A DNA stretch of 8,368 nt from JAYTQG01 sp043746815 (GCA_043746815.1 JAYTQG010000169.1:1-8368); one strand, 5' to 3'; shown: positions 1 through 6,544, counted from the stretch's first letter. Notes: generated from the letters alone by a model not told the origin. Translations and numbers: made by a program.

Positions 1-6
1 AAGGAG
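1..6 (+). promoter_or_regulatory. Shine-Dalgarno site of the AAA+ ATPase gene
   Basis: AAGGAG stands four bases before the ATG at 11 and fixes that start. The promoter, if there is one nearby, lies outside the window, so this gene may not be the first of its operon. Confidence 0.75.
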
Positions 7-10
7 CCCC

Positions 11-823
11 ATGGCCGTCGAAAGCCAGCGGATCCAGGACTTCCGCATCACCAAAGAGCCGTACTACCTGGCCCTTGGAAATGAAATTGAGCTCTTCGAG
101 GCCGCCCACCATGCGCGCCTGCCGGTCATGCTCAAGGGACCGACCGGGTGTGGGAAGACCCGGTTTGTTGAGCACATGGCCTGGAAACTTGATCGCATGC
201 TCGTCACGGTCGGCTGTCATGAGGACCTGACGGCGTCGGATCTTGTCGGCAAGTACACGCTGCGTGGTGACGAGACCGTCTGGCAGGACGGCCCATTGAC
301 CACCGCCGTCAAGTCTGGCGGCATTGCCTACCTTGACGAGGTCGTCGAGGCGCGTAAGGACACCACGGTGGTCATCCACCCGCTGACTGACGACCGGCGC
401 ATCCTCCCGATCGAGAAGAAGGGTGAGGTTGTCCAGGCGCCCGATGGGTTTCAGTTGGTCATCAGCTACAACCCTGGATATCAGTCGGTGCTGAAAGACC
501 TGAAGCACTCCACCAAACAGCGGTTTGTCGCCCTCGAGTTCGACTATCCACCCGCCGAGCTTGAAGAGGAGATCCTGCGCAGCGAGTCAGGTGTCGATAA
601 CGACACCGCCGCGAAGCTCGTCAAGATCGCCCAGAAGGTCCGCAACCTGCGCACCCATGGCCTTGAGGAGGGTGTCTCCACCCGCCTTCTGGTCTATGCC
701 GGACAGTTGATCCATGGTGGCGTCGATCCGGTCGTGGCAGCGGAGGCGACGATCTGCAAGCCGATCACCGACGATCTGGAGATGCAACGCTCAATCCTCG
801 AAATCGTCAACACACAGTTCTAG
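11..823 (+). CDS. MoxR-family AAA+ ATPase, CbbQ/NirQ/NorQ type
   Basis: A 270-residue protein of the length usual for CbbQ/NirQ/NorQ ATPases. Visible motifs are Walker A GPTGCGKT (residues 43-50), Walker B GIAYLDE (104-110), a sensor-1 Asn in ISYNPGYQ (154), a probable arginine finger in TKQRF (171) and a sensor-2-like STR segment in the C-terminal helical part. Members form cytoplasmic hexamers that use ATP to remodel or activate a client enzyme together with a VWA-domain partner: rubisco for CbbQ/CbbO, NO reductase for NorQ/NorD. The next two genes on the same strand supply such a partner, which supports the family call. The start is the ATG with AAGGAG four bases upstream. The client is unknown, because no rubisco or NO reductase gene is in view. 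The family is secure; the exact subgroup is inference. Confidence 0.92.
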   Translation: MAVESQRIQDFRITKEPYYLALGNEIELFEAAHHARLPVMLKGPTGCGKTRFVEHMAWKLDRMLVTVGCHEDLTASDLVGKYTLRGDETVWQDGPLTTAVKSGGIAYLDEVVEARKDTTVVIHPLTDDRRILPIEKKGEVVQAPDGFQLVISYNPGYQSVLKDLKHSTKQRFVALEFDYPPAELEEEILRSESGVDNDTAAKLVKIAQKVRNLRTHGLEEGVSTRLLVYAGQLIHGGVDPVVAAEATICKPITDDLEMQRSILEIVNTQF

Positions 824-845
824 ACCGGACAACGGAGCCCATCCG

Positions 846-1937
846 ATGACCTTCGGTCCGGCCGTTGGCAACGTCGGGATGTATGTCGCCCGCGAAATGC
901 TGGAAGCGGTCCCTGCCGATCAACGCCAGGCCTACCTTCGTATGGTCGAGGAGATCTCGGACCTCAAGTACCAGCTTGGGGTTGAGGTCGCCCGCCAGCT
1001 GCCGCGTCTACTCACTGAGCACGACCCTGAGATGGTGTCGCGCTATCTCGGTCACGTTCGCCATGTCGCGAAGATCCAGGGTGGTTGGAAGAGTGGCGTT
1101 GAGGTCGCAAAGCAGCTCCCTGATCTCTATGAGGCCCCCGATGAACGGCTTGCCCCCTCCTATGTGGACATCATCACCGATGCCACGAAGTCTCCGCCTG
1201 AGGACACCGAAACTACGGAACTCGCGGTTGAACTCGACCGTCTCGAGTTTGAAATTCGCGAAATGGAACCGAAGGTCAAGCGGGCGCAGGAGTTGCGTTC
1301 ACTCCTATCGACGCGTGATCGCCGTGACGAGAAGCGGCGAAAGCACGCTGTCGAACTCGCCGCGGCGCTGCCACCGCTGCTTGCGCGGCTTCGGCCGAAG
1401 TTCCGTCCCGTGTATCTCGAGCAGGTTCGACTCGTTGCCGCGATGGATCCGGAAGCGTCACTGGAGGCTGCAGACACGTTGCTCGACCTTCTCAATGGCG
1501 AGCGCGTCTCGCCCCAGGGCGCAACCGAATGGGTACGCCGCGGCCTTGAACAGCTTGAGCGCAATAAGGAGGTTGGTCGCGGGTACTTCCGCCTGGGTTC
1601 AAAGCACGCACTCTCGGTGCTTGATGAGCTGAAGGAGGGCCTTGCGCTCAAGCAAGTCGCCCGGGTCATGAAACTTTTCGCGACAGCGCTGTGTGGTGAG
1701 GACGTCGCGATCCGCGCGCGTAATGAGATGCAGACGGTCGACACGGAGCGCTCCGAGCACATCATCTTGCCTCCGGAGATGCGCTTTTTTGAAGATGATG
1801 AGGACAATTTCCGCGCGTACAAGGTGGCGACCGCGCAGGGCGCCGGGCGGATCGAGTTTGGCACCTACCGCCTCAGTCTCGACGACATCTCCGAGACCGT
1901 GGATCGTCTGTCGGCGCGATATGGAGAGCCGGTATGA
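846..1937 (+). CDS. Helical-repeat protein matching the N-terminal half of CbbO/NorD
   Basis: 363 residues from the ATG at 846, which has GGAG eight bases upstream. The reading frame is open further 5', but that part only overlaps the ATPase gene. The protein looks soluble and almost wholly helical. The segment GVEVA(R/K)QLP occurs at 45-53 and 84-92, and a looser version (HAVELAAALPPLL) at 167-179, suggesting HEAT-like repeats. A charged stretch at about 122-165 could be coiled coil. The region around GYFRLGS (246-252), and LPPEM...NFRAYK...AGRIEFGTY (308-341), resemble the part of long NorD/CbbO proteins that lies just before their VWA-bearing half. The protein has no VWA domain; the next gene, overlapping by ATGA, supplies it. 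I infer that it is a separate subunit of a split CbbO/NorD partner, probably client-binding or scaffolding. It could also be annotated as hypothetical. Confidence 0.8.
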   Translation: MTFGPAVGNVGMYVAREMLEAVPADQRQAYLRMVEEISDLKYQLGVEVARQLPRLLTEHDPEMVSRYLGHVRHVAKIQGGWKSGVEVAKQLPDLYEAPDERLAPSYVDIITDATKSPPEDTETTELAVELDRLEFEIREMEPKVKRAQELRSLLSTRDRRDEKRRKHAVELAAALPPLLARLRPKFRPVYLEQVRLVAAMDPEASLEAADTLLDLLNGERVSPQGATEWVRRGLEQLERNKEVGRGYFRLGSKHALSVLDELKEGLALKQVARVMKLFATALCGEDVAIRARNEMQTVDTERSEHIILPPEMRFFEDDEDNFRAYKVATAQGAGRIEFGTYRLSLDDISETVDRLSARYGEPV

Positions 1938-3703
1938 GTACGAACGTTCTGCCACCGAACGAACTTGCCCGCTTCTACGCACTGTTCCCGGTTCCCCACC
2001 TTGCCCGGGATCTGTTCAACGTCGTTGAGGGCTACCGGGTCGACTCCCGGTTGCGCGCGGCATATCCCGGCCTTGCGCGCGACATGTTTCCCATTCGCGC
2101 GGCAACACTGGAGCGCCGTCCGGCGCTCACCGATCTTCCGGAGATACCGGGAATCGTTGAGGCGCTTGTCCAGCATGCCCTGGGCGCCACCGTCGCGCTT
2201 GACGCTCTCCCTCCTTCTGCTCGCGATACCGCGCAGGTCGCGATCGACATGCTCGCTTACATCGATCGTGACGATGCATCCGTGGCCGACGCTGCAGACA
2301 CCACCGCACGCCTGTACGAACTCCTCGACGATCACATCACCCGCAGGCGCGAACAATCCCAATCTGATGAGTCCCCGTCATCTGGACGCGATCAATCATC
2401 CCCTGATGACCCGGACGCTGACGCGGGTGAGCGTCCTGAGGCGATTGCCGAGTACCAACAGGTTGAGATGCCACCGTTCATGACGCCCGTTCTTGAAGAG
2501 CTGATGCGCCGTCCGGACCTTCCCCAGTCCGATCGGGCTGGCGAGCGACCAGAAGGCTCCGAGGAACCGGAGGATCGGAAGGCCGCTTCAGAGGCGGATA
2601 ACACGATGCAGGGCAGTCAGGTGATGGAGGAGGGAAGCGCTGATGGTGAAGCGCAGCGCTCTGAGAGCGCCAATCAGGATGAAGACTCCCCCGGTGTCGC
2701 ATCTGATACTGAGGCTCCCGAGGAGAGTCTCGGTGGCGGAGAGACCCCCGAGGGTGCCGTCACGCCAGTCGCAATTCCAGGAGAGGAACCAGAGGAAGAC
2801 CTCGGCGAACAGGTCTTCTACTACGACGAGTGGGACCACCGGATTGAGGACTACCGGCCGGGGTGGTGCACCCTTCGCGAGCAACGCTCCAGCCGCACGC
2901 AAGAGTCGTTCGTGGCAGCGACGTTCTACGAGTTCGGCGGGATCGTCACCCAAATCCGTCGTAACTTCCAGCTGATGCGCCCGGAGCGCCTTCGCAAAAT
3001 GCGGTTCCAGTCCGAAGGCGACGACCTCGATTTGGATGGAATCGTCGAGCACGTCGTAGACCGTCGTGCACGGGTGGCCCCAACCGAGCGGGTGTACATC
3101 AAGCGTGACAAGAAGGATCGTGATGTCACGACAGTCTTTTTGGTGGACATGTCCAGTTCCACCGACCGCAAGATCGATGACCGCAAGCGCATCCTGGACG
3201 TCGAGAAAGAGTCACTTCTTCTCATGTGCGAGGCCCTTGAGGCAATCCGTGATGAGTACGCGATCTACGGGTTTTCTGGCAACGGACGAGATGACTGCCA
3301 GTTCTACGTCGTCAAGGAACTCGGTGAGCGCTACGACGACCGCGTGAAGGGGCGCATCGGCGGGATCTATGCCCGCCAAAAAACGCGAATGGGGCCTGCG
3401 CTACGCCACGCCACAAAGCGTTTGGCCTCGGTCGATTCCAACGTCAAGCTGCTCATTCTGGTGACCGACGGCAAGCCGTATGACTCCGACACCTACCAGG
3501 ACAACACCTACGCGCAAGAAGACACCAAGATGGCGCTGCGTGAGGCGAGGAGGGAGAAGATCCATCTCTTTTGCGTCACCGTCGACAAGGAGGGTGCCGA
3601 CTACCTTCCGCACATGTACTCAGACGCCAACTTCGTCATCATCGACGACGTCCGAACGCTTCCCCAAAAGTTGCCGCAGCTCTACCGCCGTCTGACCACA
3701 TAG
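1934..3703 (+). CDS. VWA-domain protein, C-terminal half of CbbO/NorD
   Basis: 589 residues. The ATG overlaps the previous stop as ATGA and has GGAG seven bases upstream, so translation is probably coupled. Residues 17-50 (LFPVPHLARDLFNVVEGYRVD...YPGLARD) match the RNA-like spacing of the segment NorD/CbbO proteins carry after their helical half. Residues about 140-290 form a low-complexity acidic linker rich in E, D, S, G and P. YDEWD (297-301) with a following Tyr/Trp-rich stretch is typical of the family. The VWA domain occupies about 395-589, with an intact metal-ion-dependent adhesion site: D405, S407 and S409 in DMSSS, T484, and D512 in TDGKP. In known systems the VWA partner links the AAA+ ring to the client. 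The gene ends nine bases before the first iteron. The family call is strong; the client is unknown. Confidence 0.9.
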   Translation: MSTNVLPPNELARFYALFPVPHLARDLFNVVEGYRVDSRLRAAYPGLARDMFPIRAATLERRPALTDLPEIPGIVEALVQHALGATVALDALPPSARDTAQVAIDMLAYIDRDDASVADAADTTARLYELLDDHITRRREQSQSDESPSSGRDQSSPDDPDADAGERPEAIAEYQQVEMPPFMTPVLEELMRRPDLPQSDRAGERPEGSEEPEDRKAASEADNTMQGSQVMEEGSADGEAQRSESANQDEDSPGVASDTEAPEESLGGGETPEGAVTPVAIPGEEPEEDLGEQVFYYDEWDHRIEDYRPGWCTLREQRSSRTQESFVAATFYEFGGIVTQIRRNFQLMRPERLRKMRFQSEGDDLDLDGIVEHVVDRRARVAPTERVYIKRDKKDRDVTTVFLVDMSSSTDRKIDDRKRILDVEKESLLLMCEALEAIRDEYAIYGFSGNGRDDCQFYVVKELGERYDDRVKGRIGGIYARQKTRMGPALRHATKRLASVDSNVKLLILVTDGKPYDSDTYQDNTYAQEDTKMALREARREKIHLFCVTVDKEGADYLPHMYSDANFVIIDDVRTLPQKLPQLYRRLTT

Positions 3704-3711
3704 TGAACAGA

Positions 3712-3837
3712 CCGGGGTAAATAGCTCGCACCCGGGGTAAGCGACTCGCACCGATCATTGGCCTGCGCGAGTCATTTACCCCGGTCAGTGGCTCGCAGAC
3801 GTCCATCAACCGTCGACAACCGGGGTAAATGACTCGC
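3712..3837. repeat. Distal iteron cluster with one inverted copy
   Basis: Consensus CCGGGGTAAATGACTCGC. Copies: 3712-3729 (+, near-perfect, AG for GA), 3732-3749 (+, two changes), 3767-3784 (-, perfect), 3779-3796 (+, degenerate, 13 of 18 match) and 3820-3837 (+, perfect). The first two start 20 bp apart, about two helical turns. The inverted copy shares its CCCCGG end with the degenerate direct copy, giving a head-to-head dyad over 3767-3796. Copies at 3732 and 3767 also face each other across a 17-bp spacer. Confidence 0.9.
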
Positions 3838-3879
3838 GGACACCGCCCCCGGGTCACATCCCGACCGAATCTCATCGAG

Positions 3880-3888
3880 TTATCCACA
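3880..3888 (+). promoter_or_regulatory. DnaA box
   Basis: TTATCCACA, an exact match to the consensus DnaA box, lies between the two iteron clusters. I saw no second perfect copy in the origin. It implies that host DnaA takes part in opening this origin, as in many iteron plasmids. Confidence 0.82.
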
Positions 3889-3937
3889 GCCTGGGTGACA
3901 CCAAACCGCCCGTCAACCACGGTTTTCGGCTCGCGTA

Positions 3938-4022
3938 CCGGGGTAGATGACTCGCACCCGGGGGAAATAACTCGCGCACCCCCGGGGTAACCGACTCGCG
4001 GGACCCGGGGTAAATGACTCGC
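3938..4022 (+). repeat. Main direct iteron cluster
   Basis: Four direct copies: 3938-3955 (one change from consensus), 3958-3975 (two changes), 3982-3999 (two changes) and 4005-4022 (perfect). Start-to-start spacing is 20, 24 and 23 bp, close to two helical turns, so bound Rep molecules would sit on roughly one face of the DNA. A further weak copy (3917-3934, 11 of 18, with the CTCGC end intact) would extend the phase upstream. The 3' half (ACTCGC) is almost invariant; the middle AAATG varies. Confidence 0.92.
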
Positions 4023-4053
4023 ACCCGCCTCATACTTTTCCCTGCTCATCCGG

Positions 4054-4107
4054 ATGTTTTCGAGACCCCTATAGGGTTAAAATAGGAATAGATGGTTAAA
4101 GGCTTTA
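4054..4107. other. A+T-rich tract, probable DNA unwinding element
   Basis: This short tract is conspicuously A+T-rich in a GC-rich window and lies directly downstream of the main iteron cluster. It contains the palindrome CCCTATAGGG (4067-4076) and two copies of a GGTTAAA motif (4075-4081, 4094-4100), with AATAGGAATAG between them. Its position next to the iterons is that of the melting region in iteron origins. TATAGG or TTAAAATAG could also serve as a -10 element for rep, so the stretch may do both jobs. Confidence 0.65.
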
Positions 4108-4171
4108 GGCAGCGACGGTCCGGCCGGCGGTGCCGACCGACGCTGCAAGCGCCTCGAGCCAACCAAGACCC

Positions 4172-4202
4172 GCGAGTTGGTTACCCGGGGTAAATGACTC
4201 GC
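4172..4202. promoter_or_regulatory. Iteron-derived dyad upstream of rep, probable autoregulatory operator
   Basis: A perfect direct iteron (4185-4202) overlaps a diverged inverted copy (4172-4189, 14 of 18). The result is a 31-bp dyad centred on 4187, with GCGAGT and ACTCGC outer arms and a CCC/GGG core; 12 of 15 positions pair. In known iteron plasmids, Rep dimers repress rep by binding an inverted repeat that shares sequence with the iterons. This site has that form and lies 42 bp before the preferred rep start. Confidence 0.75.
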
Positions 4203-4244
4203 ACCCCCTTCCGTGTCGATCAGAACCCGTCAGGATCCAAGCCA

Positions 4245-5210
4245 ATGACACCCCAACCAGATGTGATCCCCTCAGCAGAGCTCGCTGAAGCCCTTCGGAT
4301 CGTCTCAGATGAAGAGCAACTCTCCCTCTGCGGCCAAGATCAGCTGCGACACCTTGATCAACCCCTTCGATACGGCTTTGCGGATCGAACGAGCGCCCGT
4401 AAGGGGCTGGAGGTCGCCGCCGGTGTCGCAATCGCGGATCGTCTCGGGGAAATCCGCCAAACCTCCGGCCCCCCGATCGGCCGCCACGCCTACATGGCAA
4501 TTGTCTGGCTTGGCTCGCGGTGGATGCAACTCGAACACGCCCCAGCAACAGGTGTCCCATTCACCCAGTACCGGCTTCTGCACGACTTCGGCTGGGCTGA
4601 CTCTGGCAAGCCGGCCCGTCAGGCGCTCAAGCGAACCCTGCTGAACCTCCAGGAGGCGCGATGGGAGGGCGAGGTCAACGACCCGGTAAATGGCCGAAAG
4701 ACCCACGAAGATCACTTCGGCATCATTGATCGTGTGCTCTGGCCTGTTGTCACGGACGGTCGCGTTGAACGCCTTGGCTACATCTTCCTCGGCAGTTGGT
4801 TTCTTGAACAGCTTCGCGCGGAAGCAGGCGCATACCTCGACTGGGCGATCGTCCGGGACCTCCCCCCCATCGCGAGGAAGCTCTACGGAATGTTGGAGAA
4901 CGATCGTTTCGAGGTCCGCGAGGACGGCACCCATTGGCAGGCCTACTGGCTCGGACCGCCACTGTTCGTATCCGTCGGATCGACCTGTGCACGGGAGCGC
5001 GACAACGTCGCTGCGGTCGTGCGAGCGTGCGACGCAATCGCGGTCCAAGATCCTCGATACCGGTTCGAACGAGAGAGAGTGATGGTCGACGGGGTCTGGT
5101 CACAACAGTTGGTCGTCACCCGCGAGCCCCACATCCGCGGGAAGTTGGGCCCGGCGCGCGGAAGACGACCTGCCACGGCGCTCGAGCAGCAGCCAAGCCT
5201 CCTTGTTTAG
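4245..5210 (+). CDS. Plasmid replication initiator (Rep), winged-helix type
   Basis: 321 residues from the ATG at 4245, which has AGGA nine bases upstream. An in-frame ATG at 4194 would add 17 residues, but it lies inside an iteron and has no good ribosome site. The segment at about 81-145 (from RHAYMAIVWLGSRW to QALKRTLLNLQEARWEGEV) looks like a first winged helix, and 196-222 (AYLDWAIVRDLPPIARKLYGMLENDRF) resembles the conserved segment opening the second DNA-binding part of RepA/TrfA-like initiators. The C-terminus is basic, consistent with DNA contact. Rep would bind the 18-bp iterons upstream, open the origin with DnaA, and repress its own gene through the 4172-4202 dyad. The call rests mainly on position beside the iterons, together with weak fold resemblance. 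I could not assign a family with certainty; the replication-initiator-A group is the closest guess. Confidence 0.82.
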   Translation: MTPQPDVIPSAELAEALRIVSDEEQLSLCGQDQLRHLDQPLRYGFADRTSARKGLEVAAGVAIADRLGEIRQTSGPPIGRHAYMAIVWLGSRWMQLEHAPATGVPFTQYRLLHDFGWADSGKPARQALKRTLLNLQEARWEGEVNDPVNGRKTHEDHFGIIDRVLWPVVTDGRVERLGYIFLGSWFLEQLRAEAGAYLDWAIVRDLPPIARKLYGMLENDRFEVREDGTHWQAYWLGPPLFVSVGSTCARERDNVAAVVRACDAIAVQDPRYRFERERVMVDGVWSQQLVVTREPHIRGKLGPARGRRPATALEQQPSLLV

Positions 5211-5368
5211 GCGGTCGTACCTGTCTCGATGGTCATCGCTGTGCTAGCAAGGCTAGCTAGCAATACACAGCAGGGTCGCCACAACAGCAACCATAGCCTG
5301 CCGCGTCTATACGGATTCACTCGCGTGGCCCAAACCGCAAAGGAACCTCCACTCGCACGGCGAACTGA
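5211..5368. promoter_or_regulatory. rep-parA spacer with GCTAGC repeats, candidate partition site
   Basis: This spacer holds a compact repeat: GCTAGCAA at 5243-5250 and again at 5256-5263 (13-bp period), with a third overlapping GCTAGC at 5252-5257. Further on, CACTCGC occurs at 5318-5324 and 5350-5356, 32 bp apart, about three helical turns. Type Ib partition systems usually keep their operator and centromere repeats immediately upstream of parA, so either set could be bound by the small partner protein. No convincing -35/-10 pair was found; TATACG at 5308-5313 is a possible -10. Confidence 0.45.
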
Positions 5369-6127
5369 GTGAGCATGAGAGGCGCAATCATCACGGTGGC
5401 GGCACAAAAGGGCGGGGTGGGGAAGACCACGCTCGCGTACGAGATTGCCGGAGCACTTGACGCCGTACTTGTCGATCTCGACTTCCATGGCGGTGGCGTC
5501 ACGAACCTTTGGGGGTTCGACCCCCTTGGAGCTGTCCGTGCACCGCTTCTGGATGCGCTCGAGTCACGCAGTCGGACGCCACGGCCGAAGCGTGGGGCGA
5601 GCCGACCCGACCTCGTTCCGACGCACCCGGATTTAAGTGTTGCTCGCCTGGAGGCCGAGGATGTCGCCGACGCCCTTGAGCGATGGGCGAATGTCTGGCA
5701 ACGGACCGTCGTCGTTGATACCCACCCCGGTGCGCATTGGACGACAGATGGGGCCGTACAAGTCGCGGACTTGGTGGTTGTGCCTGTTCCTCCTGGTCGC
5801 CGGGAACTCGCTGCCACAGCGTCCATGCTCCGAGAGCACACGGGATACCCGATCCTGCTTGTCCCCAACATGACCCCGAGCGTGCCGGACGAGCGCTGGA
5901 TCGATGCCCTCGCCGGTTTCGCCGAACGCGACGGCGTCCACCTCGCGCCGTTTATCTCTGAGCACCGGTGGCTCCGCCGCCGGCTGCTATCGAGTGCCAT
6001 CACGTGTCAGCCCCGACCCGGGGTCCGAACCCAACGCGCCGCGGAGCAATTCGCGGCCGTCGCGAAGGAAGCGATCAATCAATGCCGCAAGAACAGCGCG
6101 ACTCAGCCACTCCCGCCCCGGACGTAA
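5369..6127 (+). CDS. parA: ParA-family partition ATPase
   Basis: 252 residues, starting at GTG 5369 or ATG 5375; neither has a strong Shine-Dalgarno, so the start is uncertain by two codons. The deviant Walker A motif KGGVGKTT (residues 14-21, signature Lys14 and Lys19) sits almost at the N-terminus, followed by VDLD (35-38) and the switch/Walker B-like VVVDTHPG (114-121, Asp117). The order and spacing are those of ParA/Soj ATPases. There is no N-terminal helix-turn-helix extension, which points to the small type Ib class. ParA binds the nucleoid as an ATP dimer and moves plasmids by responding to a centromere-binding partner. That partner is probably the overlapping next gene. His119 replaces the second Pro often seen in the DTPPG form, a minor variation. 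Confidence 0.9.
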   Translation: MSMRGAIITVAAQKGGVGKTTLAYEIAGALDAVLVDLDFHGGGVTNLWGFDPLGAVRAPLLDALESRSRTPRPKRGASRPDLVPTHPDLSVARLEAEDVADALERWANVWQRTVVVDTHPGAHWTTDGAVQVADLVVVPVPPGRRELAATASMLREHTGYPILLVPNMTPSVPDERWIDALAGFAERDGVHLAPFISEHRWLRRRLLSSAITCQPRPGVRTQRAAEQFAAVAKEAINQCRKNSATQPLPPRT

Positions 6128-6516
6128 TCGCGGAGCTTCGTCGTCAGCGAGAGACCCGTCCACGTCGTGGAGCGCCAGTTCGTCGCCCCGCGGCAGGAAG
6201 CGTCGCCGCTCCCGAAGTTGATGTGACGCCCGCACCAGCGCGAACGGTGGCCGCCGAGGCGGCCCAGCCCGTTCGCACGACGCGGACCCAGGTTGCTCCT
6301 GCTGGCCGACGAGCTCCGGTTGATGGCCGACAAGTCACCTGGTTTGTACGCGTTTCTGCTGAGGTTGAAGAGCTCGCGGTGCGACGGCTTGGGGAGATGC
6401 AAGCCCGCGGTCTCAGGTCCAGCAAGACTGAGCTCACCGAAGCGTTGCTCCAGGAGCTTGCCGGCCGGTCGGCGAAGGAGCTTGTCGCGCTGGTCGAGCA
6501 CTCGCGCGCCCGGTAG
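6082..6516 (+). CDS. Small RHH-like protein, probable centromere-binding ParB analogue
   Basis: 144 residues from ATG 6082, with GAAGGA about a dozen bases upstream. The frame stays open upstream to an ATG at 5968, but that would overlap far into parA. The chosen start still overlaps parA by 46 bp, implying coupled translation. Residues 1-80 are rich in Ala, Pro, Arg and Gln and probably disordered. Residues about 83-128 fit a ribbon-helix-helix: a strand QVTWFVRVS, a helix SAEVEELAVRRLGEMQARG, then a turn and a second helix SKTELTEALLQELAG. A flexible basic N-terminus with an RHH C-terminus is the plan of ParG-type partners of small ParA proteins, whose N-terminal tail stimulates ParA ATPase. 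It has no ParB HTH or nuclease-like domain. The role rests on position plus this fold pattern; sequence alone would be called hypothetical. Confidence 0.75.
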   Translation: MPQEQRDSATPAPDVIAELRRQRETRPRRGAPVRRPAAGSVAAPEVDVTPAPARTVAAEAAQPVRTTRTQVAPAGRRAPVDGRQVTWFVRVSAEVEELAVRRLGEMQARGLRSSKTELTEALLQELAGRSAKELVALVEHSRAR

Positions 6517-6544
6517 GGAGGGGGAGAATAACCCCTGAAACACG

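Larger units (their letters stand above)
3704..4193. other. Iteron-type plasmid replication origin
   Basis: This non-coding stretch between the VWA gene and rep has the full layout of a Rep-dependent theta origin: many copies of an 18-bp iteron, one consensus DnaA box, and an A+T-rich tract between the main iteron cluster and rep. Known iteron plasmids load Rep monomers on the direct repeats, melt the A+T-rich region with help from DnaA, and recruit helicase there. The reading frames crossing this region are made of iteron translations and are not credible genes. Origin function is inferred from architecture and from the adjacent rep gene. Confidence 0.88.

Noticed and set aside
714..845. Longer start for the second gene of the left operon
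   Set aside because: The extra 44 codons lie mostly inside the ATPase gene in another frame and read as Arg/Ser-rich shadow sequence; ATG 846 has GGAG eight bases upstream.
1160..1864. 234-codon - strand open frame
   Set aside because: Ser/Arg-rich composition typical of an antisense shadow; the + strand gene there has clear family features and operon overlaps.
1934..1937. The gene 2/gene 3 break as a sequencing frameshift in one long gene
   Set aside because: The restart is a clean ATGA with its own GGAG at seven bases, and both proteins begin and end at domain borders; this looks like a real split. It remains testable by comparison with relatives.
3712..4022. Possible CRISPR array
   Set aside because: Repeats are 18 bp with mostly 2-6 bp gaps, include inverted and degenerate copies, and sit beside rep; there are no spacers of regular length and no cas gene.
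3639..4049. 136-codon open frame on the - strand across the origin, with repeating LPRV and YPG segments
   Set aside because: The repeated peptide is just the translation of the iterons; it overlaps the VWA gene end and has no ribosome site.
4194..4244. Longer Rep start at ATG 4194
   Set aside because: The codon lies inside an iteron and the operator dyad and lacks a proper Shine-Dalgarno; ATG 4245 has AGGA at good spacing. Not excluded completely.
4305..5048. 247-codon - strand open frame opposite rep
   Set aside because: No recognisable motif or ribosome site; rep on the + strand is supported by the iteron context.
5317..6003. 228-codon - strand open frame opposite parA
   Set aside because: Antisense shadow of the clear ParA frame with Walker motifs.
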